The notes below the pieces were generated by a model. That model worked only from the letters and a program-made list of their open reading frames with translations, was not told the DNA's origin and ran no database searches. 46,337 bases of DNA, from the NCBI GenBank assembly GCA_029243225.1, contig JAQWSL010000101.1:1-46337 (forward strand), written 5' to 3'. A program made the position numbers and the translations under genes. The DNA comes from Flavobacteriales bacterium. GTDB taxonomy: Bacteria > Bacteroidota > Bacteroidia > Flavobacteriales_D > Parvicellaceae. Below, in pieces: positions 9,477 to 18,020 of this stretch (positions are counted from its first letter, which is position 1; every line of letters begins with the position of its first letter).

Positions 9477-11120
9477 TTAGCCATTCATAGAAACTAAGAA
9501 CTCTTCATTGCTTCTTGTGTTTTGAAGACGATCTTTCATAAACTCCATTGCTTCAATTGGGTTCATGTCAGCTAAATGTTTTCTTAAAAGCCATACTCTT
9601 TGAAGAGTTTCTTTATCCATAAGTAAATCTTCTCTTCTAGTTCCAGAAGTTAAAATGTCTATTGCAGGGAAAATTCTTCTATTAGAAATTTTTCTATCTA
9701 ATTGAAGTTCCATGTTTCCAGTACCTTTAAACTCTTCAAAAATAACTTCATCCATTTTTGAACCAGTTTCTGTTAAAGCCGTAGATAGTATGGTTAATGA
9801 CCCTCCATTTTCAATCTTTCTAGCCGCACCAAAAAATCTTTTTGGTTTATGAAGCGCATTAGCATCTACACCTCCAGTAAGAACTTTTCCAGATGCAGGC
9901 ATCACTGTATTGTAAGCACGAGCTAGTCTAGTAATAGAATCTAGTAAAATGCAAACATCATGGCCACATTCAACTAGTCTTTTGGCTTTAGATAAAACAA
10001 TATTAGCAACTTTTACATGACGATCAGCTGGTTCATCAAATGTTGATGCGATAACTTCAGCATTGACGCTTCTTTGCATGTCTGTAACCTCTTCAGGTCT
10101 TTCGTCTATTAAAAGAACAATTAGATAGGTTTCTGGATGGTTTGCAGCTATGGCATTTGCAACATCTTTAAGAAGTACAGTTTTTCCAGTTTTAGGTTGG
10201 GCTACAATCATTCCTCTTTGTCCTTTTCCGATAGGAGAGAAAAGATCCATAACTCTTGTTGATAATGATTCTTTAGCGTGTCCTGTAAGATTAAATTTTT
10301 CAGAAGGGAAAAGAGGTGTTAAAAATTGAAAAGGAACTCTATCTCTAATGTTTTCAGGGTCGCGACCATTAATTTTATCTACCTGTATTAATGGAAAATA
10401 TCTTTCGCCATATTTAGGAGGTCTTACGGTTCCTCTTATAGTATCACCAGTTTTAAGTCCGAATAATTTTATTTGAGACTGTGAAACATAAATGTCATCA
10501 GGAGAGCTTAAATAATGATAATCTGCAGATCTTAAAAAGCCATAACCATCTTGCATAATTTCTAGAACACCTTCGTTAGCAATGATACCATCAAAGTTAT
10601 ATCCTAAATCTTGAGAAGGATTATCTTTTCTATTGTCGTGTCGGTTACCGTCTCTATTGCCATTTCGGTGGTTGTTGTTCCTGTTTCTATGGTTGTTGTT
10701 TCTGTTTCTATCTGAATTTCTGTCAGAATTATTACTGTTGTTGTTTCTTTGCTTGTTTTCACCTTCTTTATTATCACCCTCTTTTTTGTCATTAGAAGGA
10801 GCATTTCTTTTAGGGTGATTTTCTTTTTGTTCTGAAACTGATTGGTTTCTTTTTTCCGAAGAATCTTTTTTAGATTGATCAGTATTCTCAGCCTTATCAG
10901 TTGTGTTAGTTGTTGATTCTTTTACAGTTTCAGCAACAGTCTTTTTTTCTTTTGCTTGATTATTAGCTTTCTTTTTAGGCGGATTTAAAGCTTGTTCGTC
11001 TAGTATTTTGTAAACTAGATCTTGCTTTTTTAATTTTTCTGGTTTTGAGATGCTAAGCGTATCAGCAATTTCTCTTAGTTCAGCAACTTTTTTGTTGTTT
11101 AAATCTAAAATGTCGTACAT
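9477..11120 (-). CDS. rho: Transcription termination factor Rho with long disordered insertion
   Basis: The hexameric RNA helicase that ends transcription. Residues 7-46 are the Rho N-terminal SAP-like helical domain ([15 protein letters not shown]). Residues 47-172 are a low-complexity insert rich in Lys, Asn, Arg, Asp and His. Residues ~180-255 are the cold-shock RNA-binding fold ([23 protein letters not shown]). The ATPase core has Walker A AQPKTGKT (307-314), a Walker B region ([15 protein letters not shown]), the Q/R-loop segments and the secondary RNA-binding region. At 547 residues it is about 130 longer than E. coli Rho, all due to the insert. A consensus Bacteroidota promoter and a hairpin lie upstream. 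Confidence 0.97.
   Translation of the reverse strand: MYDILDLNNKKVAELREIADTLSISKPEKLKKQDLVYKILDEQALNPPKKKANNQAKEKKTVAETVKESTTNTTDKAENTDQSKKDSSEKRNQSVSEQKENHPKRNAPSNDKKEGDNKEGENKQRNNNSNNSDRNSDRNRNNNHRNRNNNHRNGNRDGNRHDNRKDNPSQDLGYNFDGIIANEGVLEIMQDGYGFLRSADYHYLSSPDDIYVSQSQIKLFGLKTGDTIRGTVRPPKYGERYFPLIQVDKINGRDPENIRDRVPFQFLTPLFPSEKFNLTGHAKESLSTRVMDLFSPIGKGQRGMIVAQPKTGKTVLLKDVANAIAANHPETYLIVLLIDERPEEVTDMQRSVNAEVIASTFDEPADRHVKVANIVLSKAKRLVECGHDVCILLDSITRLARAYNTVMPASGKVLTGGVDANALHKPKRFFGAARKIENGGSLTILSTALTETGSKMDEVIFEEFKGTGNMELQLDRKISNRRIFPAIDILTSGTRREDLLMDKETLQRVWLLRKHLADMNPIEAMEFMKDRLQNTRSNEEFLVSMNG
10626..10748 (-). repeat. Low-complexity Asn/Arg/His/Asp repeat inside rho
   Basis: This part of rho encodes residues about 125-165, a run built from short units such as RNNNHRN, NSDRN and NRDGNR. 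At DNA level the plus strand shows near-direct repeats of GTTGTTTCTGTTTCTAT. The segment is predicted to be disordered and strongly basic. Such repeats can expand or shrink by slippage, so length may vary between strains. It also creates spurious open frames on both strands. Confidence 0.8.
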
Positions 11121-11182
11121 CGATAGAATTATAATTTATTAATATGAAATGGTGGTTACTTTAAATTAAGTATGAAAATGGG

Positions 11183-11208
11183 TTAATGTAATCAGGACGA
11201 TTACTTAA
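11183..11208 (-). promoter_or_regulatory. Inverted repeat in the rho 5' leader
   Basis: GTAATC (11188-11193) pairs with GATTAC (11199-11204) around a 5-base loop; flanking TTAA tetranucleotides extend the symmetry with one bulged base. On the minus strand the repeat would lie almost at the 5' end of the rho transcript predicted from the promoter at 11218-11246. It may be a 5' stabilising hairpin or an operator. The symmetry is seen directly; the role is inferred. Confidence 0.4.
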
Positions 11209-11217
11209 TAATCATCT

Positions 11218-11246
11218 CAAATATAGTAAATGATATTAAAACTCAA
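11218..11246 (-). promoter_or_regulatory. Predicted rho promoter (Bacteroidota sigma type)
   Basis: On the minus strand TTG (11246-11244) is followed after 18 bases by TATATTTG (11225-11218), a perfect match to the Bacteroidota primary sigma consensus TTG - 17 to 23 - TAnnTTTG. The start of transcription would be near 11212, giving a leader of about 90 bases before the rho ATG at 11120. Confidence 0.6.
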
Positions 11247-11318
11247 TGTTTTTATTTGAAAAAAGATTTAATTTTTAATAAAATAGTGTCTTTATCAATA
11301 GAGTTGTAGCATAGATTT

Positions 11319-11326
11319 TATATTTG
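11319..11326 (+). promoter_or_regulatory. Predicted -7 element for the DUF4293 gene
   Basis: TATATTTG matches TAnnTTTG exactly. No good TTG lies at the usual 17-23 base distance (the nearest, at 11304, is only 12 bases away). Transcription would begin about six bases before the ATG at 11339, giving a nearly leaderless mRNA. Confidence 0.4.
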
Positions 11327-11338
11327 TAGAAAAAAAAT

Positions 11339-11797
11339 ATGTTACAGAGAATTCAAACCGTTTATTTAATATTTGTTATTGTATTTGTAATATTATCCAT
11401 TTTTTTCCCTTATGCCACTTTTAATAATGATAGTGATGTTGTTCAAATTAATGCATTTGGCTTAGATCCAGTTCAAAAAGAAACAACAGTAAGGTTCCCT
11501 ATTTATGTTGGTTTATTTATGATAATTGGCGTTTCAGTTGCTTCAATAGGACTATATAAAAATAGAAAGCGACAGTTGATGTTAGGTAAGATTAATTATT
11601 TACTAATTCTTCTTACTCTTGTTCTTCTTTTAATTGATGTGGATTTTCTTTCTGAAAAGCTATTGCAAGAGAATGATTTGCCAAATTATGGTTGGGGAAC
11701 TTATTTTATTGTTTGTTCTCTTCCTATTGTTTTTCTAGCTAATAGATCCATCAAAAAAGATGAAGCATTGGTTAAATCATTGGATAGATTAAGATGA
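11339..11797 (+). CDS. DUF4293 domain-containing membrane protein
   Basis: A 152-residue inner-membrane protein. The N-terminus MLQRIQTVYLIF is the hallmark of the DUF4293 family, which is confined to Bacteroidota. Four hydrophobic segments are visible (about 8-26, 57-74, 83-102 and 118-134), with an exported loop after the first (PYATFNNDSD...) and a charged C-terminus. Function is unknown. It stands alone on the plus strand, diverging from rho, and its last 9 bases overlap the convergent phosphoesterase gene. Confidence 0.8.
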   Translation: MLQRIQTVYLIFVIVFVILSIFFPYATFNNDSDVVQINAFGLDPVQKETTVRFPIYVGLFMIIGVSVASIGLYKNRKRQLMLGKINYLLILLTLVLLLIDVDFLSEKLLQENDLPNYGWGTYFIVCSLPIVFLANRSIKKDEALVKSLDRLR

Positions 11798-12295
11798 TTT
11801 CACTCTGTTGCCTAGTTCTATTACTTCACAATCATATATTCTTGCTCCTTCAATTGAAAACCTAATAAGAGTCCTTACTTTATGAAACCCATTTATTCCT
11901 GCTGCTCCTGGGTTCATGTAAAGCATGTTTAGTTTTTTATCCATTTGAATTTTACAAATGTGAGAATGTCCACAAATAAACAGATCGGGTTTTGTTTCCA
12001 ATAAGAAATTGGCAATTCTTTTGGTATAGCTATAAGGCTTACCACCAATGTGAGTCATAAAAACATTGATTTCCTCAATTTTAAAGCTTTGATTTAGAGG
12101 AAACTCTGCTCTTATAGTGTGGTTATCTATGTTTCCATAAACTACTCTTGTTTGGGTTATTTTATTGAGCTTATCAATTATTTCAACATTTCCTATATCT
12201 CCAGCATGCCAAATTTCATCACAAACTGAAAAATATTTGGCATACCTTTTGTCATAGTATCCATGGGTATCCGAAATTAAACCAATTCTTTTCAT
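11789..12295 (-). CDS. YfcE/MJ0936-type metallophosphoesterase
   Basis: A small calcineurin-like phosphodiesterase of 168 residues. The metal-binding motifs are all present in order: SDTHG (D-x-H), HAGDIGN, YGNID, MTHIGG, CGHSHI and NPGA. Family members hydrolyse model phosphodiesters; the physiological substrate is usually unknown. The start codon at 12295 lies back to back with msrA, so the two genes share a short divergent control region. The stop lies inside the end of the DUF4293 gene. Confidence 0.88.
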   Translation of the reverse strand: MKRIGLISDTHGYYDKRYAKYFSVCDEIWHAGDIGNVEIIDKLNKITQTRVVYGNIDNHTIRAEFPLNQSFKIEEINVFMTHIGGKPYSYTKRIANFLLETKPDLFICGHSHICKIQMDKKLNMLYMNPGAAGINGFHKVRTLIRFSIEGARIYDCEVIELGNRVKSS

Positions 12296-12306
12296 TGATA
12301 ATGAAC

Positions 12307-12334
12307 TTTGAATTTTATAGAAATAGTATATTTA
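12307..12334 (+). promoter_or_regulatory. Possible msrA promoter
   Basis: TTTG (12307-12310) and, 16 bases on, TATATTTA (12327-12334), which matches TAnnTTTG in seven of eight positions counting the two free ones. Transcription would begin near 12341. This is downstream of the ATG at 12301 and 20 bases before the ATG at 12361, and so favours the later start. Confidence 0.35.
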
Positions 12335-12360
12335 GTGATTCATTGAAAAAATATAAAACA

Positions 12361-12993
12361 ATGCAATTATTTTCACTTTCAAGAATATTTTTATCTTTTT
12401 TTCTTTTTTTTTCTTTAACAAGTTTTTCAAATAATTTATTTAAGATGTCAGGAGTTCCACATAAGTTAGACACAACCGTCCTAGGTGCAGGTTGTTTTTG
12501 GTGTATCGAAGCAGTTTTTTTATCTCTTAATGGAGTTGAATCTGTTGAGTCTGGATATACTGGTGGAGATTTAAAAAATCCCTCATATAAAGATATTTGT
12601 ACTGGGAACACTGGTCATGCTGAAGTAGCTAAAATTGTTTATAATCCAGATGTGATTTCTTTTAAAGAAATTTTAGAAATATTCTGGAAAACACATGATC
12701 CAACAACTCTGAATAGACAAGGAAATGATATTGGGAGCCAATATCGTTCAGTAATTTTTTATTTAAATGAAACTCAGAAAAAAATAGCTTCTTTTTATAA
12801 AGATCAGTTGCAGAAATCTGGAGCTTGGGATAAATCAATTGTAACAGAAATTTCTGAACTAGGGGAGTATTATAAAGCTGAAAATTATCATCAAAATTAT
12901 TACCAACAAAACAAAAATGAATCGTATTGTAAATATGTTATTCAACCTAAATTAGAAAAGTTTAAAAAAGTTTTTCAAGATAAATTAAAATAA
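12361..12993 (+). CDS. msrA: Peptide-methionine (S)-S-oxide reductase MsrA with signal peptide
   Basis: Repairs methionine S-sulfoxide in proteins. The active site is GCFWCIEA with the catalytic Cys in GCFW; other family blocks are GYTGG, YKDICTGNTGHAE, FWKTHDPTTLNRQGNDIGSQYRS and YHQNYY near the end. I place the start at the ATG at 12361, which gives a good signal peptide (LSRIFLSFFLFFSLTSFS); an earlier ATG at 12301 and a TTG at 12295 are in frame but would bury it. The signal suggests action in the periplasm. A later ATG at 12445 would give a cytosolic form. The next gene starts 5 bases after the stop. Confidence 0.92.
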   Translation: MQLFSLSRIFLSFFLFFSLTSFSNNLFKMSGVPHKLDTTVLGAGCFWCIEAVFLSLNGVESVESGYTGGDLKNPSYKDICTGNTGHAEVAKIVYNPDVISFKEILEIFWKTHDPTTLNRQGNDIGSQYRSVIFYLNETQKKIASFYKDQLQKSGAWDKSIVTEISELGEYYKAENYHQNYYQQNKNESYCKYVIQPKLEKFKKVFQDKLK

Positions 12994-12998
12994 ATCAC

Positions 12999-14213
12999 AT
13001 GAAGAAATCATTATTATTGGCAGTTTTAACATCTTTAGTTTCTTTTTCAATTTGCTCTCAAACTGTAAAAGATTATAAAGTCCCTTTTCAATATATTCAA
13101 CTTCCTTTAAAGCCATTTGATGCTTCAGTTTCAAACTACAAAATTATTTTTGAAAATAATTTTGAACAGGCAAATGAAGATACGCTCAAAGCATATGAAA
13201 ATAGGTTAGAAAATGCTAAAAAAGAGCAAGAAGATTTATTAGTTGTGTGGAATGAAGATCGTTTAAGAATTGATAGAATATATCTTACAGAAATGGCTGT
13301 TTGGGAAAAAGCCATTAACTCTGGGAATACTGCCCTAGCCCAACCAGTTAAAAAACCATACCCTGATTACCCAGTTTTAAGAGATGTATCATTACCGATT
13401 TTTACTGAAAATGTTTCAAATGATTTTTGTAGTCAAAAAATCAACTTGGCAGGATACACTAAAGGTGAAGATGGAGTTATTGTTACCATTATACATCACG
13501 GATTACAATCTTCAAGAATTTCAACTAAAATAACAGGAGCTGGTGCTCAGAAAAAATATAAATATACAGCACACTATAAAATGCCTGTAGAAATTAAGAT
13601 AGATGCACCATTTCAGGGTTTGGTTTATTCTAAAACTTATTTCAATTCTGAGATGTCAGAATTAATTAGGGATGATAAAAGTCAATACGATTATCAGCTT
13701 TGGTGGATGGATAATAAAGATAAATACTGGAAAGGGCTACAAACAAAATTGTTAAATAATATTCTAAGTAATTTAAATAGTAACATGAATACTACTTTTG
13801 GCTATCCTGTAAAATCAAGTCAGAACGAGATATATGTTATAAAAAAGTATAAAAATCATTCTTATTCCGAATTTGTAGATGCAATGACGTTTGCAAAAAT
13901 TGGATATGAAGGTTTTGTAAATGATGTTGATAAAAGTAATGCTAAAGAAAACATTTCTAAAGCCATTAATATTTGGCTTGATCAATTGGCTCAAAGCAAT
14001 CTTTCAGATAATAAGTCAAGAATAAATAAAAAATCTACGGCTTTATTGTATACAAACTTGGCTGAAGCTTATTTGTGGGTAGATGAATTTGATAAAGCTA
14101 ATTTATACATTAATAAAGCCATTACTTTAGGTGTTTATAAGTATAAAAACCATTGCAAAAAGTTGCAAGATAAAATGGGTAATCTAAAAGTAAGGCATCA
14201 AGCAAATAATTAG
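12999..14213 (+). CDS. Secreted protein of unknown function with C-terminal TPR-like helices
   Basis: A 404-residue exported protein with signal peptide MKKSLLLAVLTSLVSFSICSQ. I recognise no family. The first third has a charged helical stretch with a Pro-rich end (about 52-125). The middle has a glycine-rich beta part (INLAGYTKGEDGVIVTIIHHG) and Trp/Tyr-rich pieces (YQLWWMDNKDKYWKGLQ). The last ~70 residues (ALLYTNLAEAYLWVDEFDKANLYINKAITLG) look like one or two tetratricopeptide helices. It follows msrA by 5 bases, so the two are probably one operon, and both are predicted to be exported. Confidence 0.65.
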   Translation: MKKSLLLAVLTSLVSFSICSQTVKDYKVPFQYIQLPLKPFDASVSNYKIIFENNFEQANEDTLKAYENRLENAKKEQEDLLVVWNEDRLRIDRIYLTEMAVWEKAINSGNTALAQPVKKPYPDYPVLRDVSLPIFTENVSNDFCSQKINLAGYTKGEDGVIVTIIHHGLQSSRISTKITGAGAQKKYKYTAHYKMPVEIKIDAPFQGLVYSKTYFNSEMSELIRDDKSQYDYQLWWMDNKDKYWKGLQTKLLNNILSNLNSNMNTTFGYPVKSSQNEIYVIKKYKNHSYSEFVDAMTFAKIGYEGFVNDVDKSNAKENISKAINIWLDQLAQSNLSDNKSRINKKSTALLYTNLAEAYLWVDEFDKANLYINKAITLGVYKYKNHCKKLQDKMGNLKVRHQANN

Positions 14214-14293
14214 TAGTAATCTATTATGTCTTGTTATTATTGGTGAAATCATTGATTTTCCTTAAACTCGCATTTATCTTTAGTTAATATTTA

Positions 14294-15262
14294 ATGGCTG
14301 AACAGAAAAACAGAGTAAAAGTTATAGAAAATAAATCTGAAATTGGTGCAGGAACTAGGGGGTCTAGCCTAGGTATTCAGGCGTTAAAGGTTGCTTCATT
14401 TAATATGAAGTCTTCATATTTCTCTAGATTGAACTCTATTATAATTAAAGATTTTAATCACCTTCTTTTTGAAGAAGTTAAATATCCCAAAGCAATTAGA
14501 ATTGAAGGTGTTATTGAAATATTTAATGCTGTTTCTCAAGAAGTAAATAATCAATTAGTTAAAAACAATTTCCCAATTGTTATTTCAGGTGATCACTCTA
14601 GTGCAGGTGGGACTATTGCAGGTATTAAAATGGCTTATCCTGGAAAGAGATTAGGAGTTGTTTGGATTGATGCTCATGCAGATCTACATTCTCCATATAC
14701 TACACCAACAGGAAATATTCATGGAATGTCTTTGGCTACGGCTTTAAACTCCGATAACCAAGAACACCGTATTCAAGAAGTAGATTCGGTAACTAATGAA
14801 ATGTGGAAGAAATTAAAAGAGGTTGGTAATATATACCCAAAAATCAATACTAGAGATTTGGTATATGTAGCATTAAGAGATACTGAAGAACCTGAAGATT
14901 TTTACATTTCAAATAATGAGATTAAAAATATTGATGTCGAAACTTTAAGAAGAAATGGTGCAGAATCTGTTGCTAAAGGTGTTTTAGAATATCTTAAAAA
15001 TTGCGATCTTATTTACATATCTTTTGATGTAGATAGTATGGACTGTGATTTAGTTTCTTATGGAACTGGAACTCCAGTTCAGAATGGACTTACCGAACAA
15101 GAAGCAAGCAGTTTAATAAATCATTTACTTATTGACAAAAGAACAAATTGTTTTGAAATGGTAGAAATTAATCCATGTTTAGATAACAAACAGAACAAGA
15201 TGGCTGAAACTGCATTCAGAATATTAGAAAGTGCTACTTCAATAATCGAAAAAAGAGGATAA
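14294..15262 (+). CDS. Arginase/ureohydrolase family protein
   Basis: A binuclear manganese hydrolase of the arginase fold, 322 residues. Metal ligands are visible as SGDHS (99-102 region), DAHADLH (126-132) and ISFDVDSMD near residue 245; NIHGMSLA (142-149) matches the substrate loop of arginases. C-terminal VEINPCLD corresponds to the conserved V-E-x-N-P strand. Arginase (arginine to ornithine and urea) is the most likely activity; agmatinase or formimidoylglutamase are possible. It ends 3 bases before argS, an enzyme that uses the same amino acid, so the two are probably co-expressed. Confidence 0.82.
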   Translation: MAEQKNRVKVIENKSEIGAGTRGSSLGIQALKVASFNMKSSYFSRLNSIIIKDFNHLLFEEVKYPKAIRIEGVIEIFNAVSQEVNNQLVKNNFPIVISGDHSSAGGTIAGIKMAYPGKRLGVVWIDAHADLHSPYTTPTGNIHGMSLATALNSDNQEHRIQEVDSVTNEMWKKLKEVGNIYPKINTRDLVYVALRDTEEPEDFYISNNEIKNIDVETLRRNGAESVAKGVLEYLKNCDLIYISFDVDSMDCDLVSYGTGTPVQNGLTEQEASSLINHLLIDKRTNCFEMVEINPCLDNKQNKMAETAFRILESATSIIEKRG

Positions 15263-15265
15263 TTA

Positions 15266-17047
15266 ATGAGTGTTTCATTTCAAGTTGGTCAGGAAGTTTC
15301 GAAAGCTTTTGCTTCTCTTTATGGTGAAAAATTAAATGCCGAATTTTTTCAAATAGAGTCAACAAAACCTAACTTCGAAGGTGATCAAACTTTAGTTGTA
15401 TTTCCATTACTTAAAATAACTAAAAAATCTCCAGAAGAATCTGCCAATGTGATAGGTGAGTGGTTAATTTCAAATTCTGATTTATTTTCTGATTTTAATG
15501 TTGTAAAAGGATTTTTAAATCTTTCGTTAAAATCTTCTTTTTGGATTACAGCGTTTAACAAATCTTTGACTTTAAAGAATTATGGTTTCAACCCTAATAA
15601 ATCGGGTAAAACATACATGGTTGAGTATTCTTCACCAAATACAAACAAACCGCTTCATTTAGGACATCTTAGAAATAATTTTCTTGGGTATGCTGTTTCG
15701 GAAATCTTAAAAGCAAATGGTCACAATGTTGTTAAGACTCAAATTATAAATGATAGAGGCATTCATATTTGTAAATCTATGTTGGCTTGGCAGAAATTTG
15801 GAAATGGAGAAACTCCAAAGTCTGCTAACCTAAAAGGAGATCATTTAATAGGAAAATATTATGTTGCTTTTGATAAAGCTTTTAAGCAGGAAGTTTCTGA
15901 TTTAATTGAGAGTGGTCTCTCTAAAGATGATGCAGAAAAGCAAACTCAAATTTTAAAAGAGGCTCAGAGTATTTTATTAAAATGGGAGAACAAAGATCCT
16001 GAGGTTTATAATCTTTGGGAGAAAATGAACGCTTGGGTGTACGAAGGATTTAATCAAACATACCAGCTTATGGGGGTAGATTTTGATAAGCTATACTATG
16101 AATCTGACACATTTATTTTAGGTAAAGATGTTGTCTCAAGTGGTCTTGAATCTGGTGTTTTCTATAAAAAAGAGGATGGTTCTGTTTGGTGTGATCTTTC
16201 TGAAGATAAATTAGATGATAAATTACTACTAAGAGCAGATGGTACATCTGTTTACATGACTCAAGATTTAGGAACAGCTATTGAAAGGTATAAGGATTAC
16301 AATAACTTATCTGGCCTTATTTATACTGTTGGAAATGAACAAAATCATCATTTTAAAGTGTTGTTTACAATTTTGAAAAAACTTGGTTATTCTTGGGCAG
16401 AAGAGTGTTTTCATCTTTCGTACGGTATGGTAGAATTACCTGAAGGAAGGATGAAATCTAGGGAAGGGACTGTTGTTGATGCTGATGACTTAATTCTAAG
16501 TGTGATAGATGATGCTAAGCAAATGACAGAACAAAGAGGTCAGTTAGAAGGGATGTCTGAAGATGATAAAAAGCTGCTTTACGAAACTATAGGTAAAGGA
16601 GGTTTGAAGTATTACTTGCTTAAAGTAGATCCTAAGAAAAAAATGATGTTTAACCCTACTGAATCTATTGATTTAAATGGCAATACAGCACCATTTATTC
16701 AGTATTGTTATGCTAGAATTCAAAGTATTTTGAGAAAAGGCAAGGGTTCTATTAAAAGTATTGATATAAATATTGTCCTTTCACCTTCTGAACTTCAATT
16801 AATTAAATTATTAGCAGATTACCCAAATGTTGTTTCTGAGGCTGGTAAAAACCTATCTCCAGCAGTAATTGCTAATTATTCTTTTGACTTGGTCAAGGCT
16901 TATAACTCTTTTTACCAATCGATTCCAATTCTTGGAGAAAAGGATGAACAATTAAAAGCTTTTAGGATAGTGCTTTCAGAAAAAATTTCATTAGTTATTG
17001 AAAGTGCAATGAAGCTTTTAGGAATTGAAGTTCCTCAGAAAATGTAA
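15266..17047 (+). CDS. argS: Arginine--tRNA ligase
   Basis: Class I aminoacyl-tRNA synthetase charging tRNA-Arg. The N-terminal additional domain covers about 1-115. The HIGH motif appears as HLGH (131-134) after SSPNTNKPL, and the KMSKS loop appears as MKSREGT (about 395-401), the usual degenerate form in ArgRS. The catalytic core has YMTQDLGTAIERY and YTVGNEQNHHFKVLF, and the DALR anticodon-binding domain is C-terminal (FIQYCYARIQSILRK, ending in LLGIEVPQKM). Length 593 is normal. Its stop directly abuts the convergent PorP/SprF gene stop with no spacer. Confidence 0.97.
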   Translation: MSVSFQVGQEVSKAFASLYGEKLNAEFFQIESTKPNFEGDQTLVVFPLLKITKKSPEESANVIGEWLISNSDLFSDFNVVKGFLNLSLKSSFWITAFNKSLTLKNYGFNPNKSGKTYMVEYSSPNTNKPLHLGHLRNNFLGYAVSEILKANGHNVVKTQIINDRGIHICKSMLAWQKFGNGETPKSANLKGDHLIGKYYVAFDKAFKQEVSDLIESGLSKDDAEKQTQILKEAQSILLKWENKDPEVYNLWEKMNAWVYEGFNQTYQLMGVDFDKLYYESDTFILGKDVVSSGLESGVFYKKEDGSVWCDLSEDKLDDKLLLRADGTSVYMTQDLGTAIERYKDYNNLSGLIYTVGNEQNHHFKVLFTILKKLGYSWAEECFHLSYGMVELPEGRMKSREGTVVDADDLILSVIDDAKQMTEQRGQLEGMSEDDKKLLYETIGKGGLKYYLLKVDPKKKMMFNPTESIDLNGNTAPFIQYCYARIQSILRKGKGSIKSIDINIVLSPSELQLIKLLADYPNVVSEAGKNLSPAVIANYSFDLVKAYNSFYQSIPILGEKDEQLKAFRIVLSEKISLVIESAMKLLGIEVPQKM

Positions 17048-18016
17048 TTATTTATTTATTTCTGATTCTTTTTCTTGTTCATCTGTTGTGTTTTGCTCTT
17101 GATTTTCTTCCGTTTGTGGATTCTCTTTTGTTTTGTTTTTCAATGCAAAGCTTAACATTAATTCATGTGATCCAGATGTGAATGATGCAATCTTACTGTT
17201 ATTAAATTCATAAGAATATGTTAAATTAAGATTGTCTATAGGAGAGAATCCTACGTTAACTAGGAAACCTCCTTGCTGTCTAAATCCTAATCCTCCCCAA
17301 TAATTATTTTGGAAATTAAAATTCCCAATTAAATCGATTTGATTACTTAGACCCGCTGCTTTTCTAATTAAAATTATAGGGGTAAATTTAACATCTGAGC
17401 TCATGTCTAATTCGTAAGATAAATATGCAATTCGATGCATTTTGTAGTCATAAGTTTGATCTATATTAATTGGCTCTATATTCATTGATGTTGTAAATAA
17501 ATTAGGAAATGAAATCCCAATATTTAATTTTTTATTTAGAGAATATGCAATACCAAAATCTGAATGAAAACCAACCCCGTTTACACCATTATTTAAAAGT
17601 ATTTCATCTGAATTATCTGTAGAAATCATGTTATTCATAACTAATGATCCTTGTATCATTCCTAAAGAAAGTCCAAAAGTGAGTTCGTTTGCTTTGTCAA
17701 TTTTTAATAGATATGAGCTAGAGGCATCAAATTGTAATTTTTCAAAAAATGAAATTTGATCATAGTTAAATCTTATTCCAAAATTCAGGTTTCTATTTAA
17801 TTTTTTTTGAACTGTAAACCATGTTGTTGTAGGGGCACCTTCAAAACCAACCCATTGTTGCCTGTGAGATAAGTTAAATTTCAATTGGTTAGTTTTTCCA
17901 ACTTCGGCAGAGTTAATCATGTATAAATTCTGAAAGTAAAGAGAATTTAGAGGTGTCTGTTGAGCAGAATAGAAAACACATGTAAAAATCAGTATTATTG
18001 AGATTGTATTTTTCAT
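17048..18016 (-). CDS. PorP/SprF family type IX secretion membrane protein
   Basis: A 322-residue predicted outer-membrane protein with signal peptide (SIILIFTCVFYSAQ) and the PorP/SprF opening pattern Q-x(n)-Y-x-N-x-x-x-I-N-x-A (LYFQNLYMINSAEVG), then FNLSHRQQWVGFEGAPTT. The known role of SprF-type members is attachment or export of a cognate type B T9SS adhesin encoded just upstream; here that is the large gene at 18021-20543, with a 4-base gap. The last ~30 residues form an unusual hydrophilic Glu/Gln/Asn/Thr-rich tail (NKTKENPQTEENQEQN) beyond the barrel, which may reach into the periplasm. Confidence 0.88.
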   Translation of the reverse strand: MKNTISIILIFTCVFYSAQQTPLNSLYFQNLYMINSAEVGKTNQLKFNLSHRQQWVGFEGAPTTTWFTVQKKLNRNLNFGIRFNYDQISFFEKLQFDASSSYLLKIDKANELTFGLSLGMIQGSLVMNNMISTDNSDEILLNNGVNGVGFHSDFGIAYSLNKKLNIGISFPNLFTTSMNIEPINIDQTYDYKMHRIAYLSYELDMSSDVKFTPIILIRKAAGLSNQIDLIGNFNFQNNYWGGLGFRQQGGFLVNVGFSPIDNLNLTYSYEFNNSKIASFTSGSHELMLSFALKNKTKENPQTEENQEQNTTDEQEKESEINK

Positions 18017-18020
18017 CTAA

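Noticed and set aside
10604-10818. Open frames of 60-66 codons in other frames of the rho insertion (both strands)
   Set aside because: They are made of low-complexity Thr/Ile or Leu/Phe repeats produced by reading the Asn/Arg codon repeat in the wrong frame.
12295-12360. Longer msrA reading frame starting with TTG at 12295 or ATG at 12301
   Set aside because: The TTG overlaps the start codon of the divergent phosphoesterase gene, and both starts would bury the signal peptide; a promoter-like site lies downstream of them.
12315-12611. 98-codon open frame antisense to msrA
   Set aside because: It covers the catalytic part of msrA on the other strand, with no family resemblance.
14214-14293. 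tRNA or regulatory RNA before the arginase gene
   Set aside because: The 80 bases show no paired arms or conserved loops; only AT-rich spacer is seen.
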